DNA of 64,000 nucleotides from Providencia rustigianii DSM 4541 (GCF_000156395.1 NZ_GG703819.1:883935-947934), one strand, 5' to 3'. Shown: positions 1-10,923, counted from the first letter of the stretch. Program-made: numbers and translations. The notes: generated by a model not told the origin, from the sequence alone.

Positions 1-1486
1 CGATGATCCCATACAATGGTGTTCTTAGTTCATGACTAACTGTAGCTAAGAACATAGATTTTGCTTGGTTCGCTTGTTCCGCGGCATCAGCGACATCCTG
101 CAAAGATTTCTCCATTTGTACACGTATGCTGATATCAATCAGCACACAAATAGCGACATCTTCATTTTGGTAACGAGAGTTCACGAAACTAATTTGTAAG
201 TGTGTTCCGCTGGTTGTCACAACATCAATATAGTTACTAGATTTTTGACGAATAATACTGAGTATTCGCTGTTTATCTTCATCATTCAGCAATCGAAAAT
301 AGTTATGAGCCAACTCATTACTAAGAATATTCCCACCATCACTAAGTCTTAAAATAATGATCCCTACAGGAGCGGATGCCACAATTTTGTGGTTAAACTG
401 CTCATGTTCTTCGAGACGAATTGCCGTATTTTCTGCTGGCTCCAACATTTTTCTTTCTAATAACCAAATAAGAAAGAAAATGAGTCCGCCAGAGAAAACA
501 TTAAGAAATATTGCATAAAATATTGAATTTTTTATGTTTTCAATGAGATGGGATGTTGATATAGAATAAATCACAGTGAGCTGAGAAGGCACTAAACGTT
601 TTTTAAAGAATAGTTTTGTATAATCAGAATTAAAACCAAAATAATTTTGCTCACTCGCCACTAATAATGGAGAGGCTTTAATATTCGCATCAGATGAACT
701 AAATAGGATCGGTTGGTTCGATGAGTTCACGATCATAATATCGACCGCTTTATTATTACGCAAATTAAACTGGTTTAAATTAATGGCTCTCTCAACACCA
801 ATAAAACCGACCAATAGATTTCTACTATAGATTGGCATCAAAACATAAATTTGACCATTATCAGACTGAGCGCCATGCGCAATGGCATATAAATTATGCT
901 CTTGCCCCTGCATCTTGAATGCTTTATAAGAGCGCGTCGTCTCATATGCAATTCGTTTTAAACCTTCAAGATCAGTCACTGCAGAGCGTGTTGGGTAATC
1001 CATCATGCATTGGCTAATTGTTCCTGTAATGAACACGTGATTAAGCCCTTGAGGAGCACCAATACTGTCTTTCCAAAAGTAGTTTAATTGCTCAAAAGCT
1101 GCTAAATAATTTTTAGTATTTTTTTTGAAACTTTCACAATCAGCAGTAGGTATCAGGGGATAAAGGTTATACGACGTTGATGTAGGCATCGAGATTGATT
1201 CAGGTTGTACATCTATTTTCTGCTGATACTCTTCATACTTTACCTTTTGCTGCTCTGTCATTGAATGGATCAGACGCAACGTAGTACTGGTTTGCTGGAT
1301 GTAGGTTTGTAGATTATCGTAACCGGAATGGAATTGTTGGCGTAAATCAGATTTGCTTTCGTTAAACTGCATATAGAGAAAGAATAGCGTGATAAATAAC
1401 CCCATTCCCCATAACATTAAGCCGAGGACACGAAAAAGATCTCGAGATAGTCTAAGGGATGTTTTAAACGAGGGTAAGTATCTCAA
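1..1486 (-). CDS. rcsC: RcsC phosphorelay sensor histidine kinase, 5' part (cut by window edge)
   Basis: Reading the minus strand from 1486 gives 495 residues aligning with enterobacterial RcsC: N-terminal LRYLPSFKTSLRLSRDLF, a membrane segment near residues 20-40, a long periplasmic sensor region, a second membrane segment near 318-342, and the linker ending in the H-box SHELRTPLYGII with the phospho-accepting His near residue 485. The ATPase and receiver domains lie outside the window. RcsC passes phosphate via RcsD to RcsB in the envelope-stress Rcs system (family knowledge). The start is taken as TTG: the reading frame is open upstream only to a stop about 50 bases away, no ATG lies between, an AGGT motif sits 7 bases upstream, and the next residues match the E. 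coli N-terminus. Divergent in role but same strand as gyrA, separated by a terminator. Confidence 0.9.
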   Translation of the reverse strand, partial: MRYLPSFKTSLRLSRDLFRVLGLMLWGMGLFITLFFLYMQFNESKSDLRQQFHSGYDNLQTYIQQTSTTLRLIHSMTEQQKVKYEEYQQKIDVQPESISMPTSTSYNLYPLIPTADCESFKKNTKNYLAAFEQLNYFWKDSIGAPQGLNHVFITGTISQCMMDYPTRSAVTDLEGLKRIAYETTRSYKAFKMQGQEHNLYAIAHGAQSDNGQIYVLMPIYSRNLLVGFIGVERAINLNQFNLRNNKAVDIMIVNSSNQPILFSSSDANIKASPLLVASEQNYFGFNSDYTKLFFKKRLVPSQLTVIYSISTSHLIENIKNSIFYAIFLNVFSGGLIFFLIWLLERKMLEPAENTAIRLEEHEQFNHKIVASAPVGIIILRLSDGGNILSNELAHNYFRLLNDEDKQRILSIIRQKSSNYIDVVTTSGTHLQISFVNSRYQNEDVAICVLIDISIRVQMEKSLQDVADAAEQANQAKSMFLATVSHELRTPLYGII

Positions 1487-1590
1487 TCTGTTACCTGCAA
1501 GTACAGTCTCACTGACACTGAGTATACTCGATTAATTAAATGAAAAGCGATAAACAATAAATTATAGATATTTTATCTAGTGTAAATATA

Positions 1591-1615
1591 GAAAAACGGG
1601 CGGAAAACCGCCCGT
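1591..1615 (-). terminator. Intrinsic terminator of gyrA
   Basis: An 8-bp perfect GC-rich stem (ACGGGCGG paired with CCGCCCGT, loop of four A) lies about 20 bases beyond the gyrA stop and is followed on the minus strand by a run of five T. It separates gyrA from rcsC. Confidence 0.85.
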
Positions 1616-1634
1616 AAAACAAAGTATTAAATAA

Positions 1635-4241
1635 CTATTCTTCGTTATTTGTCTCGTTGTCAACGTTTACATCATCAGCATCTTCTTGATCGTTGCTGTC
1701 ATTGTCATCGTCTTCAGTTTCCGCAACACGCTGCAAGCCAACCACTTTTTCATCTTCGGCTGTTCTAATCAAGGTAACACCTTGAGTATTACGCCCGACA
1801 ACACTAACTTCAGAAACACGGGTACGTACTAGTGTTCCAGCATCAGTAATCATCATGATTTGGTCAGTATCTTCAACTTGAATTGCCCCTACCACGTGAC
1901 CATTACGCTCACTGACTTTGATAGAGATAACCCCTTGAGTTGCACGAGATTTTGTTGGGTATTCTGCTTCTTCTGTACGCTTACCATAGCCATTTTCAGT
2001 GACGGTCAAAATATGGCCTTCCCCACGAGGAATAATTAAGGAGACAACTTTATCGTCATCCATTAATTTAATACCACGTACGCCGGTCGCAGTACGACCC
2101 ATGGCACGAACAGCGTCTTCAGCAAAACGAACCACTTTACCTTGAGCAGAGAACAACATGACTTCATTGCTACCATTGGTCAAATCAACACCAATCAGTT
2201 CATCACCCTCATTTAAGTTAACCGCGATAATCCCGGCACTTCTTGGGCGGCTGAAATCTTGCAGAGGTGTTTTCTTAACTGTACCACTAGCGGTAGCCAT
2301 AAATACATAGTAGCCCTCTTCGTATTCACGAACAGGTAAGATTGCGGTGATACGCTCATCTTGTTCTAAAGGTAATAAGTTAACAATTGGACGACCACGA
2401 GCCCCACGGCTAGCTTCCGGCAATTGATAGACTTTCATCCAATACAAACGACCACGACTCGAGAAGCACAGAATAGTGTCATGAGTGTTGGCGACCAATA
2501 GACGCTCAATAAAGTCTTCTTCTTTAATACGTGCTGCTGACTTACCTTTACCACCACGGCGCTGTGCTTCGTAATCAGACAGAGGCTGATACTTCACATA
2601 ACCTTGGTGAGAAAGCGTCACAACCACATCTTCTTGGTTGATCAGATCTTCAATATTAATGTCAGCTGTATTTTCAGTAATCTCCGTACGACGAGCATCG
2701 TTATAGACATTACGAATCGCTTCTAATTCTTCACGAATAACTTCCATCAAACGATCAGGGCTACGTAAAATAAACAGTAACTCTTCAATTTGCTTCAGAA
2801 GGTCACGGTATTCTTCAAGCAGTTTTTCATGCTCAAGACCCGTTAGTTTTTGTAAACGTAAATCCAAAATTGCTTGCGCTTGCTGCTCAGTCAGGAAATA
2901 TTCTCCATTATGAACACCATATTGTGGCTCTAACCATTCTGGACGCGCAGCATCATCGCCCGCACGTTCCAGCATTGCTGCCACAGTACCCAGCGCCCAA
3001 GAACGCGAAATTAAACCGGCTTTAGCTTCTGCAGGTGTTGGCGCTTTACGAATCAGCTCGATAATTGGGTCGATATTTGCCAGCGCAACGGCCAATGCTT
3101 CAAGGATATGAGCACGGTCACGGGCTTTGCGTAATTCAAAAATAGTACGGCGCGTAACAACTTCACGACGATGGCGAACAAACGCTGCGATAATATCTTT
3201 CAGATTCAGAATTTTTGGTTGGCCTTGATGTAAAGCCACCATGTTGATACCAAAAGAAACTTGCAGTTGAGTCAGTGAATACAAGTTATTCAGGACAACT
3301 TCACCCACCGCATCACGTTTTATTTCAATCACAATACGCATACCGTCTTTATCAGACTCGTCACGTAATGCACTGATACCTTCAACGCGTTTTTCTTTAA
3401 CTAATTCAGCAATTTTTTCAATCAAGCGAGCTTTGTTCACCTGATATGGAATTTCACTGACGATGATGGTTTCGCGACCATTTTTCTCATCGACTTCGAC
3501 TTCAGCACGGGCACGGATATATACCTTTCCGCGACCAGTACGATAAGCATCAATAATACCACGACGTCCATTGATGATAGCGGCAGTCGGGAAATCAGGT
3601 CCCGGAATGTGCTCCATCAAGCCTTCGATGCTAATGTCTTCATCTTCTATATAGGCTAAGCAACCATTAATCACTTCACCTAAGTTGTGAGGAGGAATAT
3701 TGGTTGCCATCCCGACAGCGATACCCGAAGAACCATTGACCAAAAGGTTAGGAATTCGTGTTGGCATTACTGCAGGAATTTGCTCTGTACCATCATAGTT
3801 AGGCACAAAGTCTACGGTTTCTTTTTCTAGGTCAGCCAGCATTTCATGGGCAATTTTCGCCATACGAATTTCCGTATAACGCATTGCAGCTGCGGAGTCT
3901 CCGTCAACTGAACCAAAGTTCCCCTGACCATCTACCAGCATGTAACGCATAGAGAAAGGCTGTGCGAGACGAACAATCGTCTCATAAACAGCGCTGTCGC
4001 CATGTGGATGGTATTTACCGATGACGTCCCCGACGATACGGGCAGACTTTTTATAGGGTTTATTCCAATCATTTCCCAGTACATTCATCGCGAATAACAC
4101 TCGGCGGTGTACTGGCTTCAGTCCATCTCGAACATCTGGAAGAGCACGGCCGACGATAACGGACATTGCATAATCCAAATATGAGCTTTTCAGCTCTTCT
4201 TCGATATTGACTGGGGTGATTTCTCTGGCAATCTCGCTCAT
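1635..4241 (-). CDS. gyrA: DNA gyrase subunit A
   Basis: 868-residue type II topoisomerase subunit that cuts and rejoins DNA during negative supercoiling, acting as an A2B2 complex with GyrB. The start [17 protein letters not shown] matches E. coli GyrA; 17 further in-frame codons upstream are not homologous and were left out. Catalytic Tyr122 is in AMRYTEIR, the GyrA-box QRRGGKG is present in the C-terminal wrapping domain, and the tail is very acidic. In the quinolone region, Ser83 is the susceptible form, and residue 87 is Glu where E. coli has Asp; as I recall, Glu87 is natural in Proteus and relatives. The gene is monocistronic, with its own terminator. Confidence 0.97.
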   Translation of the reverse strand: MSEIAREITPVNIEEELKSSYLDYAMSVIVGRALPDVRDGLKPVHRRVLFAMNVLGNDWNKPYKKSARIVGDVIGKYHPHGDSAVYETIVRLAQPFSMRYMLVDGQGNFGSVDGDSAAAMRYTEIRMAKIAHEMLADLEKETVDFVPNYDGTEQIPAVMPTRIPNLLVNGSSGIAVGMATNIPPHNLGEVINGCLAYIEDEDISIEGLMEHIPGPDFPTAAIINGRRGIIDAYRTGRGKVYIRARAEVEVDEKNGRETIIVSEIPYQVNKARLIEKIAELVKEKRVEGISALRDESDKDGMRIVIEIKRDAVGEVVLNNLYSLTQLQVSFGINMVALHQGQPKILNLKDIIAAFVRHRREVVTRRTIFELRKARDRAHILEALAVALANIDPIIELIRKAPTPAEAKAGLISRSWALGTVAAMLERAGDDAARPEWLEPQYGVHNGEYFLTEQQAQAILDLRLQKLTGLEHEKLLEEYRDLLKQIEELLFILRSPDRLMEVIREELEAIRNVYNDARRTEITENTADINIEDLINQEDVVVTLSHQGYVKYQPLSDYEAQRRGGKGKSAARIKEEDFIERLLVANTHDTILCFSSRGRLYWMKVYQLPEASRGARGRPIVNLLPLEQDERITAILPVREYEEGYYVFMATASGTVKKTPLQDFSRPRSAGIIAVNLNEGDELIGVDLTNGSNEVMLFSAQGKVVRFAEDAVRAMGRTATGVRGIKLMDDDKVVSLIIPRGEGHILTVTENGYGKRTEEAEYPTKSRATQGVISIKVSERNGHVVGAIQVEDTDQIMMITDAGTLVRTRVSEVSVVGRNTQGVTLIRTAEDEKVVGLQRVAETEDDDNDSNDQEDADDVNVDNETNNEE

Positions 4242-4583
4242 GGAACCACTGTCCCTCATAACTTCAGATTCAAAGAGTAAACTATACCACAACTCCCCTA
4301 CTTAATTAAGAGATAAGAGAAGTGAGTATTTGTCTTTCAAGCTATGTATAATAGCGGAAAAATGAGTTTATGTGTCCGATACTTGTAGAATAATCAAGTA
4401 ATAGTCTCGAAAAGATTCTATGATTGGTCACAATCGCAGTAAATTAACTTACGGGCAGCTATCGCTCCATTACTAATACCTCTCTATATCATCTGCAACG
4501 TGTATGAACACGAGCAATTAAATATAGTTCATCGGGTAAAATTTGGTAATGCGGGGATAGATATCGATATAGGAGCTCCTGAC
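4242..4583. other. gyrA-ubiG divergent intergenic region
   Basis: 342 bases between the divergent gyrA and ubiG starts. Besides the candidate gyrA promoter and the AGGAG ribosome-binding site of ubiG (4571-4575) I see no convincing operator, repeat or gene. Confidence 0.6.
4281..4309 (-). promoter_or_regulatory. Candidate gyrA promoter
   Basis: On the minus strand a TATAGT -10 hexamer (4286-4281) lies 17 bases after a weak TTAATT -35 (4309-4304), about 40 bases upstream of the gyrA start. Assigned by sequence match and spacing only. Confidence 0.35.
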
Positions 4584-5306
4584 ATGAACGATACCCAAGA
4601 CCAAACGTATTTAAACGTCGATAAACAAGAGATTGAAAAATTTGAATCGATCGCGTCGCGTTGGTGGGATCTTGAAGGTGAATTTGCACCATTACATCGT
4701 ATCAATCCGCTGCGCTTGGGTTATATCATGCAACGCGTAGAAGGTATTTTCGGCAAGAAAATCCTCGATGTCGGTTGCGGTGGTGGAATTTTATCTGAAA
4801 GCATGGCAAGAGAAGGCGCAGAAGTCACAGGTTTAGATATGGGGGCCGACCCTCTAATGGTTGCCCGCTTACATTCGCTAGAATCAGGCATTCCAGTAGA
4901 ATATGTCCAAGAAACAGTGGAGCAACACGCAGATAAATACCCTCAAACCTACGATATTGTGACCTGCATGGAAATGTTAGAACACGTTCCAGACCCACAA
5001 TCCGTGGTGAGAGCGTGTGCCAAATTAGTGAAACCCGGTGGTCACGTTATTTTTTCTACTATTAATCGAAACAAAAAAGCCTGGTTAATGGCGGTAGTCG
5101 GTGCGGAATATGTCATGAAGATGGTTCCTAAAGGCACTCATGATGCGAAAAAATTTATCCGCCCATCAGAACTAATTGGTTGGGTAGACAGAACACCATT
5201 AAAAGATAAACATATCATAGGGTTACATTACAATCCTATCACAGATAAATTTTGGTTAGGTCCAAACGTAGATGTAAACTATATGCTGCATACCATCAGC
5301 GAATAA
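4584..5306 (+). CDS. ubiG: Bifunctional ubiquinone O-methyltransferase UbiG
   Basis: 240-residue SAM-dependent methyltransferase that makes both O-methylations of the ubiquinone ring. The SAM-binding motif VGCGGGIL, the conserved EMLEHVPDP segment and the C-terminal [10 protein letters not shown] match E. coli UbiG over the whole length. The chosen ATG has AGGAG eight bases upstream and gives the usual length; the frame stays open for 28 codons further upstream without homology. The divergent neighbour gyrA and the downstream nrd operon are the same as in E. coli apart from genes missing between ubiG and nrdA. Confidence 0.95.
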   Translation: MNDTQDQTYLNVDKQEIEKFESIASRWWDLEGEFAPLHRINPLRLGYIMQRVEGIFGKKILDVGCGGGILSESMAREGAEVTGLDMGADPLMVARLHSLESGIPVEYVQETVEQHADKYPQTYDIVTCMEMLEHVPDPQSVVRACAKLVKPGGHVIFSTINRNKKAWLMAVVGAEYVMKMVPKGTHDAKKFIRPSELIGWVDRTPLKDKHIIGLHYNPITDKFWLGPNVDVNYMLHTISE

Positions 5307-5435
5307 ATAGCAAGCGGTACGTTTAAGAAAGCAGCAAACGATCTCAACTTTACAAAATAATTTTGACCAGTATGTCGGTAACGCAATTTTTAGTAACTCC
5401 TCTTCTCATGCAGCTTACCGACATGATCAATTTTC

Positions 5436-5456
5436 TTATCCAACCTGTTATCCACA
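5436..5456 (+). promoter_or_regulatory. Tandem DnaA boxes upstream of nrdA
   Basis: A perfect consensus DnaA box TTATCCACA lies at 5448-5456, with a weaker copy TTATCCAAC (7 of 9) twelve bases upstream in the same orientation. DnaA boxes in the nrdAB promoter are established for E. coli, so this probably ties dNTP supply to replication. Confidence 0.65.
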
Positions 5457-5495
5457 AGATCCATCAAATTTGTACACTTGATAAAATCGCATATT

Positions 5496-5543
5496 AACAT
5501 TATCTTGTTATTGTATTCTTAATAAACTACTACATATAGTGGT
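5496..5543 (+). promoter_or_regulatory. Pair of NrdR boxes
   Basis: Two partly palindromic sites, AACATTATCTTGTT (5496-5509) and TACTACATATAGTG (5528-5541), resemble the NrdR box family (second site about 12 of 16 to the consensus on the minus strand). Their centres are 32 bp apart, three helical turns, the spacing typical of NrdR operators. The second contains TATAGT, which could be the -10 element, so bound NrdR would cover the promoter. Confidence 0.6.
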
Positions 5544-5566
5544 AATCCTAGAATTGACATACAAGT

Positions 5567-5594
5567 CTCATGATCCTACATCATGAGCTTTTTT
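5567..5594 (+). terminator. Terminator-like hairpin in the nrdA leader
   Basis: A perfect 8-bp stem CTCATGAT/ATCATGAG with a 5-base loop is followed by C and six T. It lies between the NrdR boxes and the nrdA start. It may end ubiG transcription, or act inside the nrdA leader as an attenuator. Confidence 0.55.
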
Positions 5595-5640
5595 ACGTTT
5601 AGGGTCTGCTATTTGTAATCCAACCAAGGTGTACTTGCTC

Positions 5641-7932
5641 ATGAACCAGAGTCTGTTAGTCACAAAACGTGATGGACATAAAGAACGCATTGACCTCGAC
5701 AAAATCCATAAAGTGATTGCTTGGGCGGCGGAAGGTCTTAATAACGTATCAGTATCTCTCGTAGAGTTACGTTCTCAGATTCAGTTTTATGATGGGATCA
5801 GAACCTCTGATATCCACGAAACCATGATCAAAGCCGCTGCTGACTTAATTACTGGCGATACTCCTGATTATCAGTATCTTGCTGCGCGTCTCGCGATTTT
5901 TAACCTACGCAAAAAAGCCTATGGTCAGTTTGAGCCACCAAAATTATACACACATGTAAAACGCCTTGTTGAAATGGGCAAGTATGATAAGCATTTGCTG
6001 GAAGACTACTCAGAAGCAGATTTCGAGCAAATGGATGGTTTCATTGACCATTGGCGTGATATGAATTTTTCCTATGCGGCGGTTAAACAGCTTGAAGGAA
6101 AATATTTAGTTCAAAACCGTGTTACCGGTGAAATCTACGAAAGCGCACAATTTTTATATATTCTGGTTGCGGCTTGCCTATTCTCTCATTATCCAAAAGA
6201 GACTCGTTTAGATTATATCCGTCGTTTCTATGATGCGGTTTCTACCTTTAAAATTTCACTACCAACGCCAATTATGGCGGGGGTACGTACACCAACTCGT
6301 CAATTCAGTTCTTGTGTACTAATTGAGTGTGGTGACAGTTTAGATTCTATCAATGCGACCTCTAGCGCGATTGTGAAATACGTATCTCAACGTGCAGGGA
6401 TTGGTGTAAATGCCGGTCGTATTCGTGCACTGGGTAGCCCAATCCGTGGTGGTGAAGCATTCCACACGGGCTGTATTCCATTCTATAAACATTTCCAAAC
6501 CGCGGTAAAATCTTGCTCTCAAGGCGGTGTCCGTGGTGGTGCAGCGACCCTGTTTTACCCAATTTGGCACTTAGAAGTTGAAAGCTTGCTGGTTCTGAAA
6601 AACAACCGAGGTGTTGAAGGTAACCGTGTACGTCATATGGACTACGGTGTACAACTCAACAAACTGATGTATGAACGACTGATCAAAAACCAAGATATCA
6701 CCCTATTCAGCCCATCTGATGTCCCAGGTTTGTATGATGCTTTCTTTGCAGATCAAGACGAGTTTGAACGCCTATATGTTCAGTATGAGCAAGATGAAAA
6801 CATTCGTAAATCCAGCGTTAAAGCGGTTGAGCTGTTCTCATTAATGATGCAAGAACGTGCATCGACAGGTCGTATTTATATTCAGAACGTTGACCACTGT
6901 AATACACACAGCCCATTTGATCCGCAGGTTGCCCCTGTTCGTCAATCTAACCTGTGTTTAGAAATCGCACTACCAACTAAGCCATTGAATAACATCAATG
7001 ATGAAGAAGGTGAAATTGCACTGTGTACACTTTCGGCCTTTAACTTAGGGGCGATTAACAGCTTAGATGAGTTAGAAGAGCTAGCGGTTCTCGCAGTTCG
7101 TGCGTTAGATGCACTGCTCGATTATCAAGACTACCCAATCCCAGCGGCGCAAAAAGGCTCGATGGGTCGTCGTACTCTTGGTGTGGGTGTGATCAACTAC
7201 GCCTATTACTTAGCAAAACACGGTGTACGTTACTCTGACGGTAGCGCAAATAATCTTACCCATAAAACATTTGAAGCTATCCAATATTACTTATTGAAAG
7301 CCTCTAATGAGTTAGCGAAAGAGCAAGGCGCATGCCCGTGGTTCAATGAAACCACTTATGCACAAGGCGTATTACCTATCGACACTTACAAACGTGAGCT
7401 CGATAAATTAACTGACGAACCACTGCATTATGATTGGGAAACTCTGCGTAAAGAGATCCAACAATACGGCCTGCGCAATTCTACGCTATCGGCTTTAATG
7501 CCTTCAGAGACTTCGTCTCAGATTTCGAATGCGACCAATGGTATCGAACCACCTCGTGGCTACGTCAGCATTAAAGCATCCAAAGATGGTATCTTGCGCC
7601 AAGTGGTTCCTGATTATGAAAATTTAAAAGGTGCTTATGAGTTGTTATGGCAGATGCCATCGAATAACGGCTATTTGCAACTCGTTGGGATCATGCAGAA
7701 ATTTATCGATCAGTCGATCTCTGCCAATACAAATTATGACCCAACGCGTTTCCCAAGTGGCAAAGTACCAATGAATCAATTACTAAAAGATTTATTGCTC
7801 GCCTATAAGTTTGGTGTCAAAACACTTTACTACCACAATACTCGCGATGGCGCGGAAGATGTTCAGGGTGACCTGGAAGAAGTTGTTGAGTCTGCTGATT
7901 CCGATTGTGAAGGCGGCGCGTGTAAAATTTAA
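5641..7932 (+). CDS. nrdA: Ribonucleoside-diphosphate reductase 1, alpha subunit
   Basis: 763-residue class Ia reductase large subunit, converting ribonucleoside diphosphates to deoxy forms in the cytoplasm with NrdB. The N-terminal ATP-cone ([18 protein letters not shown]), the redox Cys in [10 protein letters not shown], the active-site segment NLCLEIALP and partner Cys in [10 protein letters not shown], and the mobile C-terminal CEGGACKI thiol pair are all intact. The ATG at 5641 fits E. coli NrdA; AAGG lies 11 bases upstream. An alternative start four codons earlier lacks support. First gene of nrdA-nrdB-yfaE; 11 bases separate it from nrdB. DnaA and NrdR sites lie upstream. Confidence 0.97.
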   Translation: MNQSLLVTKRDGHKERIDLDKIHKVIAWAAEGLNNVSVSLVELRSQIQFYDGIRTSDIHETMIKAAADLITGDTPDYQYLAARLAIFNLRKKAYGQFEPPKLYTHVKRLVEMGKYDKHLLEDYSEADFEQMDGFIDHWRDMNFSYAAVKQLEGKYLVQNRVTGEIYESAQFLYILVAACLFSHYPKETRLDYIRRFYDAVSTFKISLPTPIMAGVRTPTRQFSSCVLIECGDSLDSINATSSAIVKYVSQRAGIGVNAGRIRALGSPIRGGEAFHTGCIPFYKHFQTAVKSCSQGGVRGGAATLFYPIWHLEVESLLVLKNNRGVEGNRVRHMDYGVQLNKLMYERLIKNQDITLFSPSDVPGLYDAFFADQDEFERLYVQYEQDENIRKSSVKAVELFSLMMQERASTGRIYIQNVDHCNTHSPFDPQVAPVRQSNLCLEIALPTKPLNNINDEEGEIALCTLSAFNLGAINSLDELEELAVLAVRALDALLDYQDYPIPAAQKGSMGRRTLGVGVINYAYYLAKHGVRYSDGSANNLTHKTFEAIQYYLLKASNELAKEQGACPWFNETTYAQGVLPIDTYKRELDKLTDEPLHYDWETLRKEIQQYGLRNSTLSALMPSETSSQISNATNGIEPPRGYVSIKASKDGILRQVVPDYENLKGAYELLWQMPSNNGYLQLVGIMQKFIDQSISANTNYDPTRFPSGKVPMNQLLKDLLLAYKFGVKTLYYHNTRDGAEDVQGDLEEVVESADSDCEGGACKI

Positions 7933-7943
7933 TAGGGATGGTT

Positions 7944-9080
7944 ATGTCACATACATACACTATTTTTTCTCAAAAAAAGAATGACCAATTACAGGAGCCG
8001 ATGTTTTTCGGCCAACCTGTTAACGTGGCGCGTTTTGATCAGCAAAAGTATCCTATTTTTGAAAAACTGATTGAAAAGCAACTTTCATTTTTCTGGCGTC
8101 CAGAAGAAGTTGACGTGTCTCGCGACCGTATCGACTACAACGCTCTGCCAGATCATGAAAAACATATTTTCATTAGTAACCTGAAATACCAAACGCTGCT
8201 TGATTCTATTCAAGGCCGCAGCCCTAACGTGGCATTCTTGCCACTGATTTCAATCCCTGAGCTAGAAACTTGGGTTGAAACTTGGTCATTCTCAGAAACT
8301 ATCCATTCGCGATCGTATACGCATATTATTCGTAATATCGTGAATGATCCGGCGATTATCTTTGACGATATCGTTGAAAATGAAGAAATTCTGAAGCGTG
8401 CAAAAGATATTTCTGCGTACTATGACAAACTGATTGAAATGACAAACTATTACCATATGTTTGGTGAAGGGACGCATACTTTTGGTGGCAAACAAATCGT
8501 TGTTTCATTGCGCGAATTGAAAAAACAACTTTACCTGTGCTTAATGAGTGTCAACGCTCTTGAAGCCATCCGTTTCTATGTCAGTTTTGCATGCTCCTTT
8601 GCATTCGCTGAACGTGAGTTAATGGAAGGTAACGCCAAAATTATCAAGCTGATTGCACGCGATGAAGCGCTACATTTAACGGGCACTCAACATATGTTGA
8701 ATCTGCTACGTTCAGGTCAAGACGACCCTGAAATGGCAGAAATTGCTGCTGAATGTGAAGAGCAATGTTATCAACTCTTCGTTGATGCTGCTGAGCAAGA
8801 AAAAGAGTGGGCTGAATACCTATTCAGTGAAGGCTCAATGATTGGTCTAAACAAAGAAATTCTATGCCAATATGTGGAATATATCACCAATATCCGCATG
8901 CAAGCGGTAGGTCTGAAACTGCCATTTGAAGCACGTTCAAATCCAATTCCATGGATCAATGCATGGTTAGTATCGGATAACGTCCAAGTGGCACCACAAG
9001 AAGTGGAAGTTAGCTCTTATTTAGTCGGTCAGATTGACGCTGAAGTTAACACCGATGACTTGAGTGATTTCGAACTGTAA
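7944..9080 (+). CDS. nrdB: Ribonucleoside-diphosphate reductase 1, beta subunit
   Basis: 378-residue small subunit that holds the diferric-tyrosyl radical. The iron-ligand and radical Tyr segment [12 protein letters not shown], the second ligand set in [13 protein letters not shown] and [14 protein letters not shown], and the C-terminal DDLSDFEL tail that docks into NrdA are present. The ATG at 7944 has AGGGA six bases upstream; an ATG two codons earlier overlaps that site and is unlikely. Between nrdA (11 bases) and yfaE (1 base), so translation is probably coupled. Confidence 0.97.
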   Translation: MSHTYTIFSQKKNDQLQEPMFFGQPVNVARFDQQKYPIFEKLIEKQLSFFWRPEEVDVSRDRIDYNALPDHEKHIFISNLKYQTLLDSIQGRSPNVAFLPLISIPELETWVETWSFSETIHSRSYTHIIRNIVNDPAIIFDDIVENEEILKRAKDISAYYDKLIEMTNYYHMFGEGTHTFGGKQIVVSLRELKKQLYLCLMSVNALEAIRFYVSFACSFAFAERELMEGNAKIIKLIARDEALHLTGTQHMLNLLRSGQDDPEMAEIAAECEEQCYQLFVDAAEQEKEWAEYLFSEGSMIGLNKEILCQYVEYITNIRMQAVGLKLPFEARSNPIPWINAWLVSDNVQVAPQEVEVSSYLVGQIDAEVNTDDLSDFEL

Positions 9081-9081
9081 T

Positions 9082-9345
9082 ATGGCTAGTCATAAAATCA
9101 CCCTGCGTCTTACGCAGGGTGTGCAAGTCCCCTACCACACAAAAGTTCATTCCAGCTTATTGGAAGCGCTAGAAGATAGCCGCGTTGCTGTCGAGTATCA
9201 ATGCCGTGAAGGGTATTGTGGCTCGTGTCGCGTAACATTATTAAAGGGAAAGGTTGGATACAAACAGAAGCCTTTAGCCTATGTTCAAGAGGGTGAGATC
9301 TTACCCTGTTGCTGCCATCCGCTTTCCGATATTGAAATCGAGTAG
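9082..9345 (+). CDS. yfaE: 2Fe-2S ferredoxin-like protein YfaE
   Basis: 87-residue small ferredoxin that in E. coli maintains the NrdB diferric-tyrosyl cofactor. The cluster motif is seen as Cys41, Cys46 and Cys49 (CREGYCGSC) with a CCC triplet at 76-78 supplying the fourth ligand. The start ATG follows the nrdB stop by one base, consistent with translational coupling, and gives the E. coli-like length. Last gene of the nrd operon, followed by an intrinsic terminator. Confidence 0.93.
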   Translation: MASHKITLRLTQGVQVPYHTKVHSSLLEALEDSRVAVEYQCREGYCGSCRVTLLKGKVGYKQKPLAYVQEGEILPCCCHPLSDIEIE

Positions 9346-9375
9346 CGGCGCGAGTCATACTGTATATCTAACAAT

Positions 9376-9414
9376 AAAAAGCGATTGCTTTGATGACTCG
9401 AGCAATCGCTTTTT
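9376..9414. terminator. Bidirectional terminator between yfaE and dcuB
   Basis: A stem of 13-14 bp (AAAAAGCGATTGCT with AGCAATCGCTTTTT) encloses an 11-base loop. A-runs and T-runs flank it on both sides, so it can serve the nrd operon and the convergent dcuB. Confidence 0.85.
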
Positions 9415-9454
9415 GCTTATAAACTTTTTGCTTATAAACTTTTTGCTTATAAAA
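9410..9454 (+). repeat. Three tandem copies of a 15-bp repeat
   Basis: The unit TTTTTGCTTATAAAC occurs at 9410-9424 and 9425-9439, with a third copy at 9440-9454 that differs in the last base. It begins inside the terminator T-run and ends at the palindromic repeat element. It probably arose by slippage. Confidence 0.85.
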
Positions 9455-9455
9455 T

Positions 9456-9582
9456 AATGCCCTAAATAATTCGAGTTGCAGGTAGGCAGCAAACGAAGAT
9501 AGTCGGGGAGCATACACAAGTATGTGACCCGACTAGCTAAGAGCAGCTAACACCCCTGTACCTTGAAGTATGACGGGTATTT
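9456..9582. repeat. Palindromic dispersed repeat, copy 1 (abuts dcuB stop)
   Basis: About 125 bp with outer arms pairing imperfectly (CCCTAAATAATTCGAG against CTTGAAGTATGACGGG), conserved GGCAGCAAACGA and GAGCAGCTAACA segments, a perfect inner stem AGTCGGG/CCCGACT, and a CATAC/GTATG tip. Related copies are at 12698 and 58007. The right end touches the dcuB stop codon. Confidence 0.8.
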
Positions 9583-10923
9583 TTATAAATAACCGTACAA
9601 CGCAGCAAACACCCAACCAAACACACAGGATACACCCACTCCAATTAAGCCTGGCAGGATAAAGCTATGGTTGATAACAAACTTACCAATGCGCGTGGTT
9701 CCTGAACGGTCAAACTGAATTGCAGCAAGATCACTCGGGTAAGTCGGCAGAATATAGTAACCATAACAAGCAGGCGCAGATGCAATAATATAAGCAGGAT
9801 CAACACCAATACCCAGTGCGATTGGTACTACCGCCGCTAAAGCCGCCGCCTGTGAGTTCACAAATTTAGATACTAACAGTAAAACAACCGCATAAGCCCA
9901 AGGGAAATCCTTCACCAAAGTCCCTAACGTTCCTTTGATTTCATCCATATGAGCACCGAACATGGTTTCTGCCATCCATGCGATACCGTATACCGCAACA
10001 ATAGCTATCATCCCTGAACGGAAAACTTCGTTTTTAGAAATCTGTCCTGGATTGGTTTTACAGATAATAATAATCAGCGCACCCGCTAATAACATAAACA
10101 TCTGAATCACCAAGACCATAGACAACGGCTTACCGTTAATTAATGGTCTTAACTCAGAGAATGCACCAAGCAAAGCAACAACAACAATGGATGCTAAAAA
10201 GATCCACATTGCCACCCAGTTAATTTTAGGCAGCTTTTTATCCAGTAGCGTAACCGTCTCACCATAAACATAATCATGGTTTTCTGGAACAGAAATAAAC
10301 TCTTGGAATACTGGGTCCTTATCGAGATCTTTACCTCTAAACCAACTGAAAATACCAATGGCTAAGATACCAAGTAATGTCGATGGAATAGTAATTGCCA
10401 GAAGATCTAAGAACTCCAGAGATTTACCATTGATTGAAACCCCATTAAGCATCGCAACTAATGACACAACAGCTACGGATACTGGGCTAGCAATAATCCC
10501 CATCTGCGCACCAATACTACTCGCCGCCATTGGTCTTTCTGGACGAATATTATTCTTGATTGCGGCATCATAGATAATTGGCAAAATGGTGTACACCACA
10601 TGCCCGGTACCACACAAAATGGTTAAGATACAGGTTACGAAAGGTGCCACAATAGAAATGTATTTTGGGTTTTTACGCAGTAAACGTTCTGCAATTTGTA
10701 GCATAACGTCTAAACCGCCTGATGCTTGTAACGTTGCTGATGCTGCAACAACAGCGATGATAACAAGCATAACATCAACAGGCGGTTTTCCCGGCGGTAT
10801 ACCAAACCCGAAAACGAGGATCACCAGACCCACACCACCTAACAGCCCGAGTGCCATCCCCCCTTTCCTTGCTCCGTAGAACAAGCAAACGAGAATAATG
10901 GCGAGTTGAATAATAAAATCCAT
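9583..10923 (-). CDS. dcuB: Anaerobic C4-dicarboxylate transporter DcuB
   Basis: 446 residues, the same length as E. coli DcuB and similar throughout, from [16 protein letters not shown] to the C-terminal [16 protein letters not shown]. It is a very hydrophobic inner-membrane antiporter exchanging fumarate, malate or aspartate for succinate during fumarate respiration. Highly conserved family segments such as [36 protein letters not shown] and [20 protein letters not shown] are seen. It stands alone: the fumB partner of E. coli is absent. An FNR-like site lies 67 bases upstream of the ATG, fitting anaerobic control. A palindromic repeat begins directly at the stop codon. Confidence 0.95.
   Translation of the reverse strand: MDFIIQLAIILVCLFYGARKGGMALGLLGGVGLVILVFGFGIPPGKPPVDVMLVIIAVVAASATLQASGGLDVMLQIAERLLRKNPKYISIVAPFVTCILTILCGTGHVVYTILPIIYDAAIKNNIRPERPMAASSIGAQMGIIASPVSVAVVSLVAMLNGVSINGKSLEFLDLLAITIPSTLLGILAIGIFSWFRGKDLDKDPVFQEFISVPENHDYVYGETVTLLDKKLPKINWVAMWIFLASIVVVALLGAFSELRPLINGKPLSMVLVIQMFMLLAGALIIIICKTNPGQISKNEVFRSGMIAIVAVYGIAWMAETMFGAHMDEIKGTLGTLVKDFPWAYAVVLLLVSKFVNSQAAALAAVVPIALGIGVDPAYIIASAPACYGYYILPTYPSDLAAIQFDRSGTTRIGKFVINHSFILPGLIGVGVSCVFGWVFAALYGYL

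Noticed and set aside
5436-5456. DnaA boxes as a replication origin
   Set aside because: Only one perfect and one weak box, no AT-rich unwinding array or dnaA/gidA neighbours; the nrdA promoter context explains them.
9456-9582. ERIC or REP element
   Set aside because: Length is similar to ERIC but the conserved blocks do not match the ERIC or REP consensus I know.
10586-10879. Antisense frame within dcuB
   Set aside because: Shadow of the well-conserved dcuB coding sequence.
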